Source of the DNA: Phycicoccus avicenniae
Lineage (GTDB): Bacteria; Actinomycetota; Actinomycetes; Actinomycetales; Dermatophilaceae
Assembly (NCBI RefSeq): GCF_018139485.1
Contig: NZ_JAGSNF010000021.1
Span: forward strand, 62,001 to 126,000
Direction: 5' to 3'
DNA: 64,000 nt
Shown: piece after piece, positions 56,508-64,000 of the stretch
How the letters are laid out: every line of letters starts with the position of its first letter
Numbering within the stretch: position 1 is the stretch's first letter
Made by a program: the position numbers and the translations under genes
Notes under the pieces: model-generated
What the model was told of the DNA's origin: nothing
Databases searched by the model: none
The model's input: only the letters and a program-made list of their open reading frames with translations

Positions 56508-57296
56508 TCAGAGGAACTTCTGGGCGCCGAGGAACTCGGCGAGCCTGCTGCCGCCGTCCCCCTCGTCGGTGACGATCTCGCCCTGCTCGCGCGGAGGACG
56601 CTTGGCGTAGGACACGACGCGGGTCCACGCGGCGTCCAGGCCCACGTCGGAGGCGTCGACCCCGAGGTCGGCGAGGCTCCAGGTCTCGACCGGCTTCTTC
56701 TTCGCCGCCATGATCCCCTTGAACGAGGGGTAGCGCGGCTCGTTGATCTGGTCGGTCACCGACACGAGCGCCGGCAGCGAGGCCTCGACGGTCTCGGACG
56801 CGGTGTCGCCGTCGCGGCGGATCGTCACCGACCCGTCGCCGAGGGTGAGCTCGGAGGCGTACGTGACCTGCGGCAGACCGAGGCGCTCGGCCATCATCGC
56901 GGGCACGACGCCCATGACGCCGTCGGTCGAGGACATCCCGGTGAGCACGAGCTCCGGGCTGCCGTCGGTGGCCTTCTTCACCGCCTCGGCGAGGACGAGC
57001 GAGGTGCCGACGGCGTCGGAGCCGTGGATCGCGTCGTCGAGGACGTGGACGCCCTTGTCGGCGCCCATCTGCAGGGCCTTCTTGATGGCGTCGGCGGCGG
57101 CCTCGGGGCCGACGGTCACGACGGTGACCTCGCCCTCTCCCGCGCCCTCGACGACCTTGAGGGCCTCCTCGACGGCGTACTCGTCGAGCTCGGAGAGCAG
57201 GCCGTCACCGGCGCGGTCGACGGTGCTGTCGGCTTCCTGGAAGGTGCGATCGGACTGTGCGTCCGGCACGTACTTGACGCAGACGACGATGTTCAT
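56508..57296 (-). CDS. etfB: electron transfer flavoprotein beta subunit
   Basis: The 262-residue protein starts 'MNIVVCVKYVPDAQSDRTF', has 'LDEYAVEEALKV', the AMP-site region 'VVTVGPEAAADAIKKALQMGADKGVH' and 'GMSSTDGVMGVVPAMMAERLGLPQVT', and the recognition loop near residue 195. GAGGAGGAG precedes ATG 57296 by about 10 nt. A CAGGAT box (57360-57365) lies downstream of an operator-like repeat. Confidence 0.96.
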   Translation of the reverse strand: MNIVVCVKYVPDAQSDRTFQEADSTVDRAGDGLLSELDEYAVEEALKVVEGAGEGEVTVVTVGPEAAADAIKKALQMGADKGVHVLDDAIHGSDAVGTSLVLAEAVKKATDGSPELVLTGMSSTDGVMGVVPAMMAERLGLPQVTYASELTLGDGSVTIRRDGDTASETVEASLPALVSVTDQINEPRYPSFKGIMAAKKKPVETWSLADLGVDASDVGLDAAWTRVVSYAKRPPREQGEIVTDEGDGGSRLAEFLGAQKFL

Positions 57297-57373
57297 GCGC
57301 GTCCGCTCCTCCTCGTGTCGTGGCGGGCTGCCCGGGCGGTGCCGGGTCCGGGTTCGCCCCCATCCTGTCACTC

Positions 57374-57391
57374 GGTGAGCGCTCGTTCACC
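57374..57391 (-). promoter_or_regulatory. TetR-like operator upstream of etfBA
   Basis: ggtgagcgctcgttcacc is an 18-bp imperfect palindrome (seven of nine pairs) overlapping the -35 region of the CAGGAT promoter and the stop codon of the upstream gene. Its half-sites TGA-x-CG resemble TetR-family operators of acyl-CoA metabolism. Confidence 0.4.
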
Positions 57392-58110
57392 ATCCGGGCG
57401 GCGTGACGGTCGCCACCGTCGAACCCCGGTCCCGGTCCCGGAGGTGGAAGGCGGTGCGGTAGTACGTGAGGGTCCGGGTGACGCGCAGGAGGCCCACGTC
57501 GCCGGTGGCAGGTGTCGCCACCTCGTCGTCGACGACGAGCCGGACCTCGACGGAGGACGTGCCGTCCCGGCAGGGGTACCAGGCCCCCACCCGGCCGGGC
57601 CCGAGGTCGAGGACGACCGGCTCCCCCGGGCGCCCGGGCGTCCGGCGGGAGCGCCGGCAGCCGTTCGGCGACGGCGTCCCCCGGCAGCGGCCGACAGCCG
57701 AGGTCCCTGGCCCCCTCCTCGGTCCGGAGCAGTGCACCGAGCAGGTCGTCCGGTGCGAGGACGACGACGCGCTCGGCGACGACCGTGCACACGTGCGACC
57801 ACGTGTCCCTCCGCTTCCAGCCGTACTCCCCGGCAATGCACCGGTCCTCGACCGTGGAGGAGACCACCGACCCCGCGAGGAGGGTGTCGAGATCGACGTG
57901 CACGCGCTCCCGGGCCGCCGTCCGCGCCTCCCGGGCCGCACGGCCGTCCGGCTCGAAGGGCTCCTCGAACGGGGCGCAGCCGAACGCCGAGCACCACGCG
58001 AGGACGGCCCCGGTGCCGAGACACGCGAGGGACGCGAGGACGACGGTGAGGACCACGGTGCGGGTGGACGCGGCGCCGTGGTCGGCGGGGGCGGCCGGCG
58101 GAGGGGGCAT
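57387..58110 (-). pseudogene. single-pass membrane protein of unknown function, frameshifted
   Basis: ATG 58110 opens a Pro/Ala-rich start and a membrane helix ('TVVLTVVLASLACLGTGAVLAW', about residues 18-39). An extracytoplasmic domain with paired cysteines follows ('CSAFGCAPFEEPFE', 'DRCIAGEYGWKRRDTWSHVCTVV'). After about 165 residues the frame loses sense, and the adjacent frame continues with 'GEPVVLDLGPGRVGAWYPC', 'VEVRLVVDDEVAT' and ends at TGA 57387. Dropping one C from the CCCCC run at 57623-57627 gives an intact protein of about 240 residues. No family is recognised. Confidence 0.7.
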
Positions 58111-58176
58111 GCCGTCGAGCGTGGCGGGCGGGGCCCGCGGCCGCCCGAGCACGCGTACTCAGCCCGCCCGGTCTGA

Positions 58177-58182
58177 CAGGAT
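58177..58182 (+). promoter_or_regulatory. -10 box CAGGAT of the DUF2254 gene
   Basis: CAGGAT is 7 nt before GTG 58190, with no ribosome binding site between. Confidence 0.5.
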
Positions 58183-58189
58183 CGGCCGC

Positions 58190-59479
58190 GTGAGCAGCGA
58201 GGACGCCGTCGGTCCAGGAGCGGTGCGGCGCACCGTCGGCCCCCTCGGGGACCCCGAGACCCTCGGCTGGTGGGACCGGCTGTGGCGCCCCTTCTGGGTG
58301 CTCCCGGTGGCCATCACGGTCGGCGCGGGCGTCCTCGGGGTGCTGCTGCCGGTCCTCGACGCGATGGTCCTGGGCACGGTGCCGGTGCTCTTCGAGGGCA
58401 ACGTCGAGTCCGCCCGGAGCCTGCTCAGCACGATCGCGAGCGCGATGATCTCGGTGACCGGCCTCGTCTTCTCGATCACGATGGTCGTCATGCAGCTGGC
58501 GAGCAGCCAGTTCACCCCGCGGCTCCTCGCGACCTTCCTCGGCAGCCGGGTCGTCCAGGCCACGCTCGGGGTGTTCACCTCCTCCTTCATGTTCGCCCTC
58601 ATCGTGCTGCGGACGATCCGTGGCGGGGAGTCGGTCTTCGTCCCGCAGCTGTCGGTGACCGTCGCCTTCGCCCTCGTCATCGCGAGCGTGGGGCTGTTCT
58701 TCGCCTTCATCCACCACATCACCGACGCCATCCAGGTCGACAAGGTCATCGACCGCGTCGCGGCGGCGACCGTCGCGGCCCTGCGCAGCGGGACCGACGA
58801 GGAATGGGCCGACCGGTCGGCCGCGCCCCCGTCCTGGTCGCAGGGCGACGGGCCGTCGGTGCTCGTCACGACCCGGGACCGGCACGGGGTCGTCCAGCGC
58901 GTCCACTACTCGCACCTCGTCGCGTGCGCCGAGCAGGCCGGCGTCGTCGTCGAGCTGCTGACCCGGCCGGGTGAGGTGCGGCACACGGGGCAGGAGCTCG
59001 CCCGGGTGCACGGGGCCGCGGCCGACGACCCCGTCCTGGACCGGGTCCGGGACTGCGTCGGGCTCGGCCGCGAGCGCACGCTCCAGCAGGACCCGGAGTT
59101 CGGGGTGCGCCAGCTCGTCGACGTCGCCGAGCGCGCCCTCTCCCCCGGCGTCAACGACCCGACGACGGCGGTCCAGGTGCTCGACGAGCTGCACCGGATC
59201 CTCCGGGTCGTCGCGACCCGGCCGGACCGGTCGGCGTACGTCGTCGACGGGGGCGGCACCGTGCGCGTCGTGGACCGTCCGACGACCTTCGCGCGGCTGG
59301 TCGACCTCGCCCTCGACGAGGTCGCGCACTACGGCCGGGACACCCTCCAGGTGCCACGCCGGATCGGCGCGCTGCTCGACGACGTCGAGGCCGCCGCCCG
59401 CCCGGAGCACGCCGCCACCGTCGCGGCCAAGCGGACGGCCCTCGGCAGCCTCCTCGACGGCCCCCGGACCGGCTCGTAG
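58190..59479 (+). CDS. DUF2254 family membrane protein
   Basis: The 429-residue protein has four membrane helices (about residues 36-60, 85-105, 122-142 and 155-178) with the DUF2254 hallmarks 'LLSTIASAMISVTGLVFSITMVVMQLASSQFTPRLL'. It ends in a large cytoplasmic domain containing 'ERALSPGVNDPTTAVQVLDEL', also diagnostic. The function is unknown. It is convergent with the enoyl-CoA hydratase, the stop codons being 1 bp apart. Confidence 0.88.
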   Translation: MSSEDAVGPGAVRRTVGPLGDPETLGWWDRLWRPFWVLPVAITVGAGVLGVLLPVLDAMVLGTVPVLFEGNVESARSLLSTIASAMISVTGLVFSITMVVMQLASSQFTPRLLATFLGSRVVQATLGVFTSSFMFALIVLRTIRGGESVFVPQLSVTVAFALVIASVGLFFAFIHHITDAIQVDKVIDRVAAATVAALRSGTDEEWADRSAAPPSWSQGDGPSVLVTTRDRHGVVQRVHYSHLVACAEQAGVVVELLTRPGEVRHTGQELARVHGAAADDPVLDRVRDCVGLGRERTLQQDPEFGVRQLVDVAERALSPGVNDPTTAVQVLDELHRILRVVATRPDRSAYVVDGGGTVRVVDRPTTFARLVDLALDEVAHYGRDTLQVPRRIGALLDDVEAAARPEHAATVAAKRTALGSLLDGPRTGS

Positions 59480-59480
59480 C

Positions 59481-60260
59481 TCAGGCGCCCTCGAAGGTCG
59501 CCTTGCCGGGGCCGTTCTCGACGAAGCTGCGCATGCCGGTCTTCTGGTCCTTCGTCGCGAAGAGGCCGGCGAAGAGCATCCGCTCGATCTCAAGCCCGGT
59601 CTCGAGGTCGGTCTCGAGACCGCGGTCGATCGCCTCCTTCGCGGCGCGGATCGCGTAGGCGGGCCCGCCGACGTAGCGCTCGACGAGGGAGCGCGCGGTG
59701 TCGTACACCTCCGCGGCGGGGACGACCCGGTCGACGAGCCCGATGGCGAGGGCCTCGTCGGCCCCCACGAACCGGCCGCTGAGGACGAGGTCCTTGGCCT
59801 TCGCCGGACCGACGAGCCGGGCGAGGCGCTGGGTGCCGCCGGCCCCGGGGATGATCCCGAGGAGGATCTCGGGCTGGCCGAGCTTCGCGTCGTCGGCGGC
59901 GACCCGCCAGTCGCAGGCGAGCGCGACCTCGCAGCCACCGCCGAGGGCGTACCCGGTGACGGCGGCGACGGTCGGCTTCGGCAGCCGGGCGAGGGCGCGG
60001 GTGAAGTCCTGGAGCAGCGAGGAGTGGTCGACCATGTCGGTGTACGACATCGTCTCCATCTCCTTGATGTCGGCGCCCGCGGCGAACACCTTCTCGCCGC
60101 CGTGCGCGACGACCGCGGCGACGTCGTCGCGCTCGGCGGCCTCGCGGCAGGCGTCGATGAGCCCGCGCTGGATCTCGGCGTTGAGCGCGTTCATCGGGGG
60201 GCGGTCGAGGCGGATCGTGCCGATCCCGTCCTCGACCTCGAGACGCACGAGGTCGGTCAC
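59481..60260 (-). CDS. enoyl-CoA hydratase/isomerase family protein
   Basis: The 259-residue crotonase-fold enzyme has the oxyanion hole 'FAAGADIKEM' and 'ALGGGCEVALACDWR' with the first catalytic Glu near residue 115. The second Glu is in 'GQPEILLGIIPGAGGTQRL' near 135. Both Glu residues are present, so hydratase activity in beta-oxidation is likely (FadB/EchA type). GTG 60260 overlaps the stop of the YbjN gene. It may work with the etfBA proteins and the acyl-CoA ligase. Confidence 0.92.
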   Translation of the reverse strand: MTDLVRLEVEDGIGTIRLDRPPMNALNAEIQRGLIDACREAAERDDVAAVVAHGGEKVFAAGADIKEMETMSYTDMVDHSSLLQDFTRALARLPKPTVAAVTGYALGGGCEVALACDWRVAADDAKLGQPEILLGIIPGAGGTQRLARLVGPAKAKDLVLSGRFVGADEALAIGLVDRVVPAAEVYDTARSLVERYVGGPAYAIRAAKEAIDRGLETDLETGLEIERMLFAGLFATKDQKTGMRSFVENGPGKATFEGA

Positions 60261-60724
60261 GACTCCTCCTGGGGCTTGCCGGTCGTGGGGTCGATGCCGA
60301 GCATCCGCTGGTGCCAGAGGTGGACGGCGGACAGGACCACCTGGACCGAGATCTGCGTCATCATCGACAGGTCGGCCTCGGGCGTGACGACGTGCTCGCC
60401 GGTGACGACGAGCGTGCTGCCGGCGATCCCCGTCTTGACGTGGTTCATGTGGAGGTTGATCTCGTTGCACGTCTCGTGCAGCCTCAGCCGGTCGCCGAGC
60501 AGGTCGTCCTGGATCTGCCACTGGCCGAAGAGGCGGAGGATCTCGACGTCCCCCTCGGTGCAGCGGACGAAGAGGTTCTGCTCGTTCGCGGTGAAGGCGA
60601 CGTCCCCGTCGCCGTCGAGGTTCGGGTCGAGCCCGAGGTCCTTGAGCACGTCGAGGACGCGACCGCGCAGCGGGTGCTCGTCCGCGGGCGGCGGGAAGTT
60701 GGGCAGCGAGCCGGGATCGGTCAT
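60257..60724 (-). CDS. YbjN domain-containing protein
   Basis: This 155-residue cytoplasmic protein resembles the YbjN/type III secretion chaperone-like family: 'VLDVLKDLGLDPNLDGDGDVAFTANEQNLFVRC', 'WQIQDDLLGDRLRLHETCNEINLH' and C-terminal 'ISVQVVLSAVHLW'. Function unknown, suggested sensory or chaperone role. ATG 60724 is 6 nt from TACGGT. It is translationally coupled to the enoyl-CoA hydratase gene. Confidence 0.8.
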   Translation of the reverse strand: MTDPGSLPNFPPPADEHPLRGRVLDVLKDLGLDPNLDGDGDVAFTANEQNLFVRCTEGDVEILRLFGQWQIQDDLLGDRLRLHETCNEINLHMNHVKTGIAGSTLVVTGEHVVTPEADLSMMTQISVQVVLSAVHLWHQRMLGIDPTTGKPQEES

Positions 60725-60730
60725 CTGCCC

Positions 60731-60751
60731 ACCGTAGCCAGTGACTAGGGT
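60731..60751. promoter_or_regulatory. divergent leaderless promoters of ybjN-type gene and glgX
   Basis: TACGGT on the minus strand (60731-60736) is 6 nt from ATG 60724 and TAGGGT on the plus strand (60746-60751) is 8 nt from ATG 60760. Both start codons are 35 bp apart, so the two -10 regions almost touch and the promoters must overlap. Confidence 0.55.
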
Positions 60752-60759
60752 TCGCTTCC

Positions 60760-62925
60760 ATGTCGCCCTGGTCGCACCCGACGTCCCCGCCGCCGGGTCC
60801 GCTCACCCGCGACCTGCCCCCGCCACCGGGGGTGACCCTCGTCCCGGGCGGGGCCGACGTCTCGGTCTACGCCGGCCACGCCGACGCCGTCGAGGTGTGC
60901 CTCTTCGAGCCCGGCGACGTCTCCGGCGAGAGCGAGCGCCGGGTGCCGCTGCGCGAGCGCGCGCACGGCTGGTGGTTCGGCCTCGTCCCCGACATGGCGC
61001 CGGGGCAGCGGTACGGGCTGCGCGCCGACGGGCCGTGGGACCCCGACGCCGGCCACCTCTTCAACCCCGACAAGCTGCTCCTCGACCCGTACGCGGGCGC
61101 CGTCGAGGGGGCGGTGACCTGGGACCGCGCGCTCTACGGCCACGCCGTCGACGACTCCTGGTCCGGGTCGCTCGAGCACCGGTCCTCGCTCGACAGCCGC
61201 GGTCACGTCCCTCGCGGCGTCGTCGTCGACCACGCCTTCGACTGGGGCGACGACGCCCCGCTCGGCCGCTCCCGCAGCGAGACCGTCGTCTACGAGGCGC
61301 ACGTCCGCGGCCAGACGATGCGCCACCCGGGCGTCCCCGAGCACCTGCGCGGCACGTACGCCGGCCTCGCGCACCCCGCGTCGGTCGAGCACCTCGTCGG
61401 CCTGGGCGTCACCGCGGTCGAGCTGCTGCCGGTCCACGCGTTCACCCACGAGCCGCACCTCGTCCGGCGCGGGCTGACGAACCACTGGGGCTACAACACC
61501 CTCGGCTTCTTCGCCCCGCACGCCGCCTACGCCGCGGCCACGGACCCCCAGGGCGTCGTCGACGAGGTCAAGGGCATGGTCCGCCTCCTCCACGAGGCCG
61601 GGATCGAGGTGATCCTCGACGTCGTCTACAACCACACCGCCGAGCAGTCCCGCGACGGCGCGACCCTGTCCTGGCGGGGCCTGGACCAGCGCGCCTACTA
61701 CCGGCTCGACGAGCGGGGCCGGGACATCGACGTCACCGGGTGCGGCAACACCCTCGACCTGCGCCACCCCGTCGTGTGCCGCATGGTCCTGGACTCCCTG
61801 CGGCACTGGGTGCAGGAGTACCACGTCGACGGGTTCCGCTTCGACCTCGCCGTCGCCCTCGGGCGCGGCCGCGGGGACGACTACGACCCCGACCACCCGT
61901 TCCTCGTCGCGCTGCGCACCGACCCGGTCCTCTCCCGGGTCGCGGTCGTCGCCGAGCCGTGGGACCTCGGGATGCACGGCTGGCGCACGGGGCAGTTCCC
62001 GCCACCGTTCCTGGAGTGGAACGACCGGTTCCGCGACGACGTCCGCCGGTTCTGGGTCGGCGACGTCCGGGCCCGGGCGCACGGCCACGACGGGCACGAC
62101 GCGCGGGACCTCGCCACCCGGCTCACCGGCTCGCGCGACCTCTTCGGCGCCCGCGACCGCGGCCCGACGGCGTCGGTCAACTTCGTCACGGCGCACGACG
62201 GCTTCACCCTCGCCGACCTCGTGTCCTTCGACCACAAGCACAACGAGGCCAACGGCGAGGACAACCGCGACGGCACCGACCACAACACGTCGTGGAACCA
62301 CGGCATCGAGGGCCCGACCGACGACGACACCGTCCTCGCCGCCCGCCGGCGGGCCGCCCGGTCGGTGCTCGGCACCCTCCTGCTCTCCCACGGGGTGCCG
62401 ATGGTCACCGCGGGCGACGAGCTGGGTCGCACCCAGGGCGGGAACAACAACCCGTACTGCCTCGACGACGAGACGTCCTGGGTCGACTGGCGGCTGGAGC
62501 CGTGGCAGGAGGACCTCCTCGCGAGCACCCGGCGGCTCGTCGCCCTGCGCCGGCGCCACCCCGTGCTCCGGGCGCGGTCGTGGGCGCTCGGGCGGCCGAC
62601 CGGCGTCGACGGAGCGCTCGACGTCGAGTGGTTCGGACGGGACGGGGCGCCGATGGGCGAGCGCTGGGACGGGCCGGGCTCCCGCGTGCTCCAGATGCTC
62701 CTCGCGGCCCCGACACCGGACGACGCCGGGGCGCTCGTCGTCGTCAACGGCACCGACGACGACGTCGAGGTCTCCCTCGTCCCGCCCCCGGGCGGGCGCA
62801 CGGCGGCCCTCGCCTGGGACAGCGCCCGGGAGCGCCCCGAGGAGCCGGCCGCCGTCGACGCGGGCGCGACGGTCATGGTGCCGGGCGGCTCCCTCCGCCT
62901 CTACCTCCTCGCGCCGCCCGCCTGA
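60760..62925 (+). CDS. glgX: glycogen debranching protein GlgX
   Basis: The 721-residue isoamylase-type enzyme (GH13) has an N-terminal CBM48 domain (about 25-130) and a barrel with 'DVVYNHTAEQ' (near 287), nucleophile Asp 362 in 'HVDGFRFDLA', acid/base Glu 399 in 'VVAEPWDLG' and Asp 480 in 'FVTAHDGF'. The 'HNEANGEDNRDGTDHNTSWN' stretch is typical of GlgX/TreX. It hydrolyses alpha-1,6 branches of limit glycogen. ATG 60760 follows TAGGGT by 8 nt. Confidence 0.95.
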   Translation: MSPWSHPTSPPPGPLTRDLPPPPGVTLVPGGADVSVYAGHADAVEVCLFEPGDVSGESERRVPLRERAHGWWFGLVPDMAPGQRYGLRADGPWDPDAGHLFNPDKLLLDPYAGAVEGAVTWDRALYGHAVDDSWSGSLEHRSSLDSRGHVPRGVVVDHAFDWGDDAPLGRSRSETVVYEAHVRGQTMRHPGVPEHLRGTYAGLAHPASVEHLVGLGVTAVELLPVHAFTHEPHLVRRGLTNHWGYNTLGFFAPHAAYAAATDPQGVVDEVKGMVRLLHEAGIEVILDVVYNHTAEQSRDGATLSWRGLDQRAYYRLDERGRDIDVTGCGNTLDLRHPVVCRMVLDSLRHWVQEYHVDGFRFDLAVALGRGRGDDYDPDHPFLVALRTDPVLSRVAVVAEPWDLGMHGWRTGQFPPPFLEWNDRFRDDVRRFWVGDVRARAHGHDGHDARDLATRLTGSRDLFGARDRGPTASVNFVTAHDGFTLADLVSFDHKHNEANGEDNRDGTDHNTSWNHGIEGPTDDDTVLAARRRAARSVLGTLLLSHGVPMVTAGDELGRTQGGNNNPYCLDDETSWVDWRLEPWQEDLLASTRRLVALRRRHPVLRARSWALGRPTGVDGALDVEWFGRDGAPMGERWDGPGSRVLQMLLAAPTPDDAGALVVVNGTDDDVEVSLVPPPGGRTAALAWDSARERPEEPAAVDAGATVMVPGGSLRLYLLAPPA

Positions 62926-62953
62926 CCCGGGACCCGTGCGGTAGAACGAGGGG

Positions 62954-64000
62954 ATGGCGGACCTCGGACGGACCATCCAGTCGGCGATCTACCGGGCGGG
63001 CTCCTTCGGCCGACGCCCCGTGGTCCCCACCGACGGCACCCGTCTCGAGGCGGCCGCCGAGAAGGCGATGTCCCGTCGCGGGTTCGCCTACGTCGCGGGG
63101 TCCGCGGGCGGCGAGGCCACGGACCGGGCGAACCGGGCGGCGTTCGATCGGTGGCAGGTCGTCCCGCGGATGCTCTCCGGTGCCCGCACCCGCGACCTCG
63201 GTGTCGACCTCCTCGGGCGCCGGCACGACCTGCCGCTGCTCCTCAGCCCGATCGGGGTCCTGTCCAGCGCCCACCCGAGCGCCGACGTCGGCGCCGCCCG
63301 GGCCGCCGCCGCCGTCGGCGTCACCCCGGTCCTCAGCACGCAGGCGGACCGCCCGATGGAGGAGGTCGCGGCCGCCCTCGCGGGAGCCCCGTTCTGGTAC
63401 CAGCTGTACTGGAGCAACGACGACGACCTCGCGGCGAGCCTCGTCGGGCGCGCCGAGGCGTGCGCCGCCGAGGCGATCGTCGTCACGCTCGACACGACCT
63501 ACCTCGGCTGGCGTCCGCGCGACCTCGACCTCGGCCACCTGCCGTTCGCCCGGGGTGAGGGCATCGCCCAGTACACCTCCGACCCGGTCTTCCGCCGGCT
63601 CGTCGAGGCCCGGGTCGCCACGGCACGGGACGCCGCGGAGGACGGCGCCGACCCCGAACAGCAGCCGCGTCCCACCCCGGCGGCCGTCCGCACCCTCCTC
63701 GCGATGAGCCGCAACCATCCCGGCGCCACCCGCGACAACGTCCGCTCCCCCGTGCCCCGGGCGGCCGTCGAGACCTTCCTCGACGTGTTCTCCAACCCGG
63801 CGCTCACGTGGGAGGACCTGCCGCGACTGCGGGCCATGACCTCGCTGCCGGTCGTCCTCAAGGGGGTGCTCCACCCCGACGACGCACGGCGCGCCGCCGA
63901 CGCGGGCGTCGACGCCGTGTGGGTCTCGAACCACGGCGGACGCCAGGTCGACCGCTCGGTCGCCGCGCTCGACGCGCTCCCCGGGGTCGTCACCGCCCTG
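62954..64000 (+). CDS. FMN-dependent alpha-hydroxy-acid oxidase/dehydrogenase (3' end outside window)
   Basis: The first 349 residues are visible, open to the window edge. The barrel belongs to the lactate monooxygenase/L-lactate dehydrogenase (LldD) family: 'FAYVAGSAGGEATDRANRAAF', 'LLLSPIGVLSSAHPSADVG', 'FWYQLYWSND', 'VVTLDTTYLGWRPRDLDLG' and 'VWVSNHGGRQVDRS' with the catalytic His near residue 320. A long insertion with 'DGADPEQQPRPTPAAVRT' resembles lactate 2-monooxygenases of mycobacteria. ATG 62954 is 6 nt from TAGAAC. Confidence 0.88.
   Translation, partial: MADLGRTIQSAIYRAGSFGRRPVVPTDGTRLEAAAEKAMSRRGFAYVAGSAGGEATDRANRAAFDRWQVVPRMLSGARTRDLGVDLLGRRHDLPLLLSPIGVLSSAHPSADVGAARAAAAVGVTPVLSTQADRPMEEVAAALAGAPFWYQLYWSNDDDLAASLVGRAEACAAEAIVVTLDTTYLGWRPRDLDLGHLPFARGEGIAQYTSDPVFRRLVEARVATARDAAEDGADPEQQPRPTPAAVRTLLAMSRNHPGATRDNVRSPVPRAAVETFLDVFSNPALTWEDLPRLRAMTSLPVVLKGVLHPDDARRAADAGVDAVWVSNHGGRQVDRSVAALDALPGVVTAL

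Overview
The window is 64 kb of very high-GC DNA with GTG and ATG starts, almost entirely G/C third positions, many start codons sitting 5-8 nt after a TANNNT box (leaderless transcripts), a mycothiol-type DinB relative, Ile/Val leader-peptide attenuators and a gatCAB-ligA-mnmA backbone. This points to an actinobacterial chromosome, probably order Micrococcales (Intrasporangiaceae/Dermatophilaceae-like; the family is an inference from gene content only). No insertion sequence, prophage, CRISPR array, rRNA or tRNA gene was seen.

Layout. 1-3.6 kb: end of an SGNH lipoprotein, a '3-methyladenine DNA glycosylase'-type protein, an MHS-type MFS transporter and a HIT protein. 3.7-25.9 kb: a branched-chain amino acid block, all on the minus strand but broken into separate units: cimA (with an Ile leader-peptide attenuator), ilvE, leuB, serA, ilvB-ilvN-ilvC (with a Val/Leu leader-peptide attenuator), and ilvD leading into an ABC transporter. 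Set among them are a metallo-beta-lactamase-fold protein, a glutamine amidotransferase, small membrane proteins and a four-gene SipW/TasA-type secretion operon (14.4-16.6 kb). 25.9-29.5 kb: an MMPL exporter divergent from a MarR regulator that is coupled to an SDR. 29.5-38 kb: SixA phosphatase, a low-GC ORFan, gatC-gatA-gatB, a TRIC-type channel, a 19-bp tandem repeat, ligA and a frameshifted DinB gene. 38-46.5 kb: a galactoside island (GH36 alpha-galactosidase, two sugar ABC permeases, Tat/lipoprotein binding protein, divergent GH42 beta-galactosidase and DeoR regulator). 46.6-55.4 kb: acyl-CoA ligase, membrane protein, MetE-like protein, pirin, subtilase, DksA-like protein, mnmA and cysteine desulfurase. 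55.5-64 kb: etfB-etfA, a frameshifted membrane protein, DUF2254 protein, YbjN protein with enoyl-CoA hydratase, glgX and the start of an FMN-dependent alpha-hydroxy-acid oxidase.

How it fits together. cimA, leuB, ilvBNC, ilvD and ilvE supply most of a pyruvate-based isoleucine route plus valine and the last steps of leucine; leuA and leuCD are not in the window. Regulation of this block appears to be by translation-coupled attenuation: two independent short leader peptides rich in Ile or Val/Leu codons are each followed by a stem-loop and an intrinsic terminator with a U tract. A third short leaderless ORF beginning with a Val-Leu-Leu-Ile run lies upstream of leuB. The galactoside island looks like a self-contained uptake-hydrolysis-regulation unit inserted between genes (metE-like, mnmA, ligA, gatCAB) that I would otherwise expect to lie close together.

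Quality note. Three reading frames (MFS transporter N-terminus, DinB protein, a membrane protein near 57.6 kb) are each broken by one base at a C homopolymer, which suggests either assembly indels or three real frameshifts.
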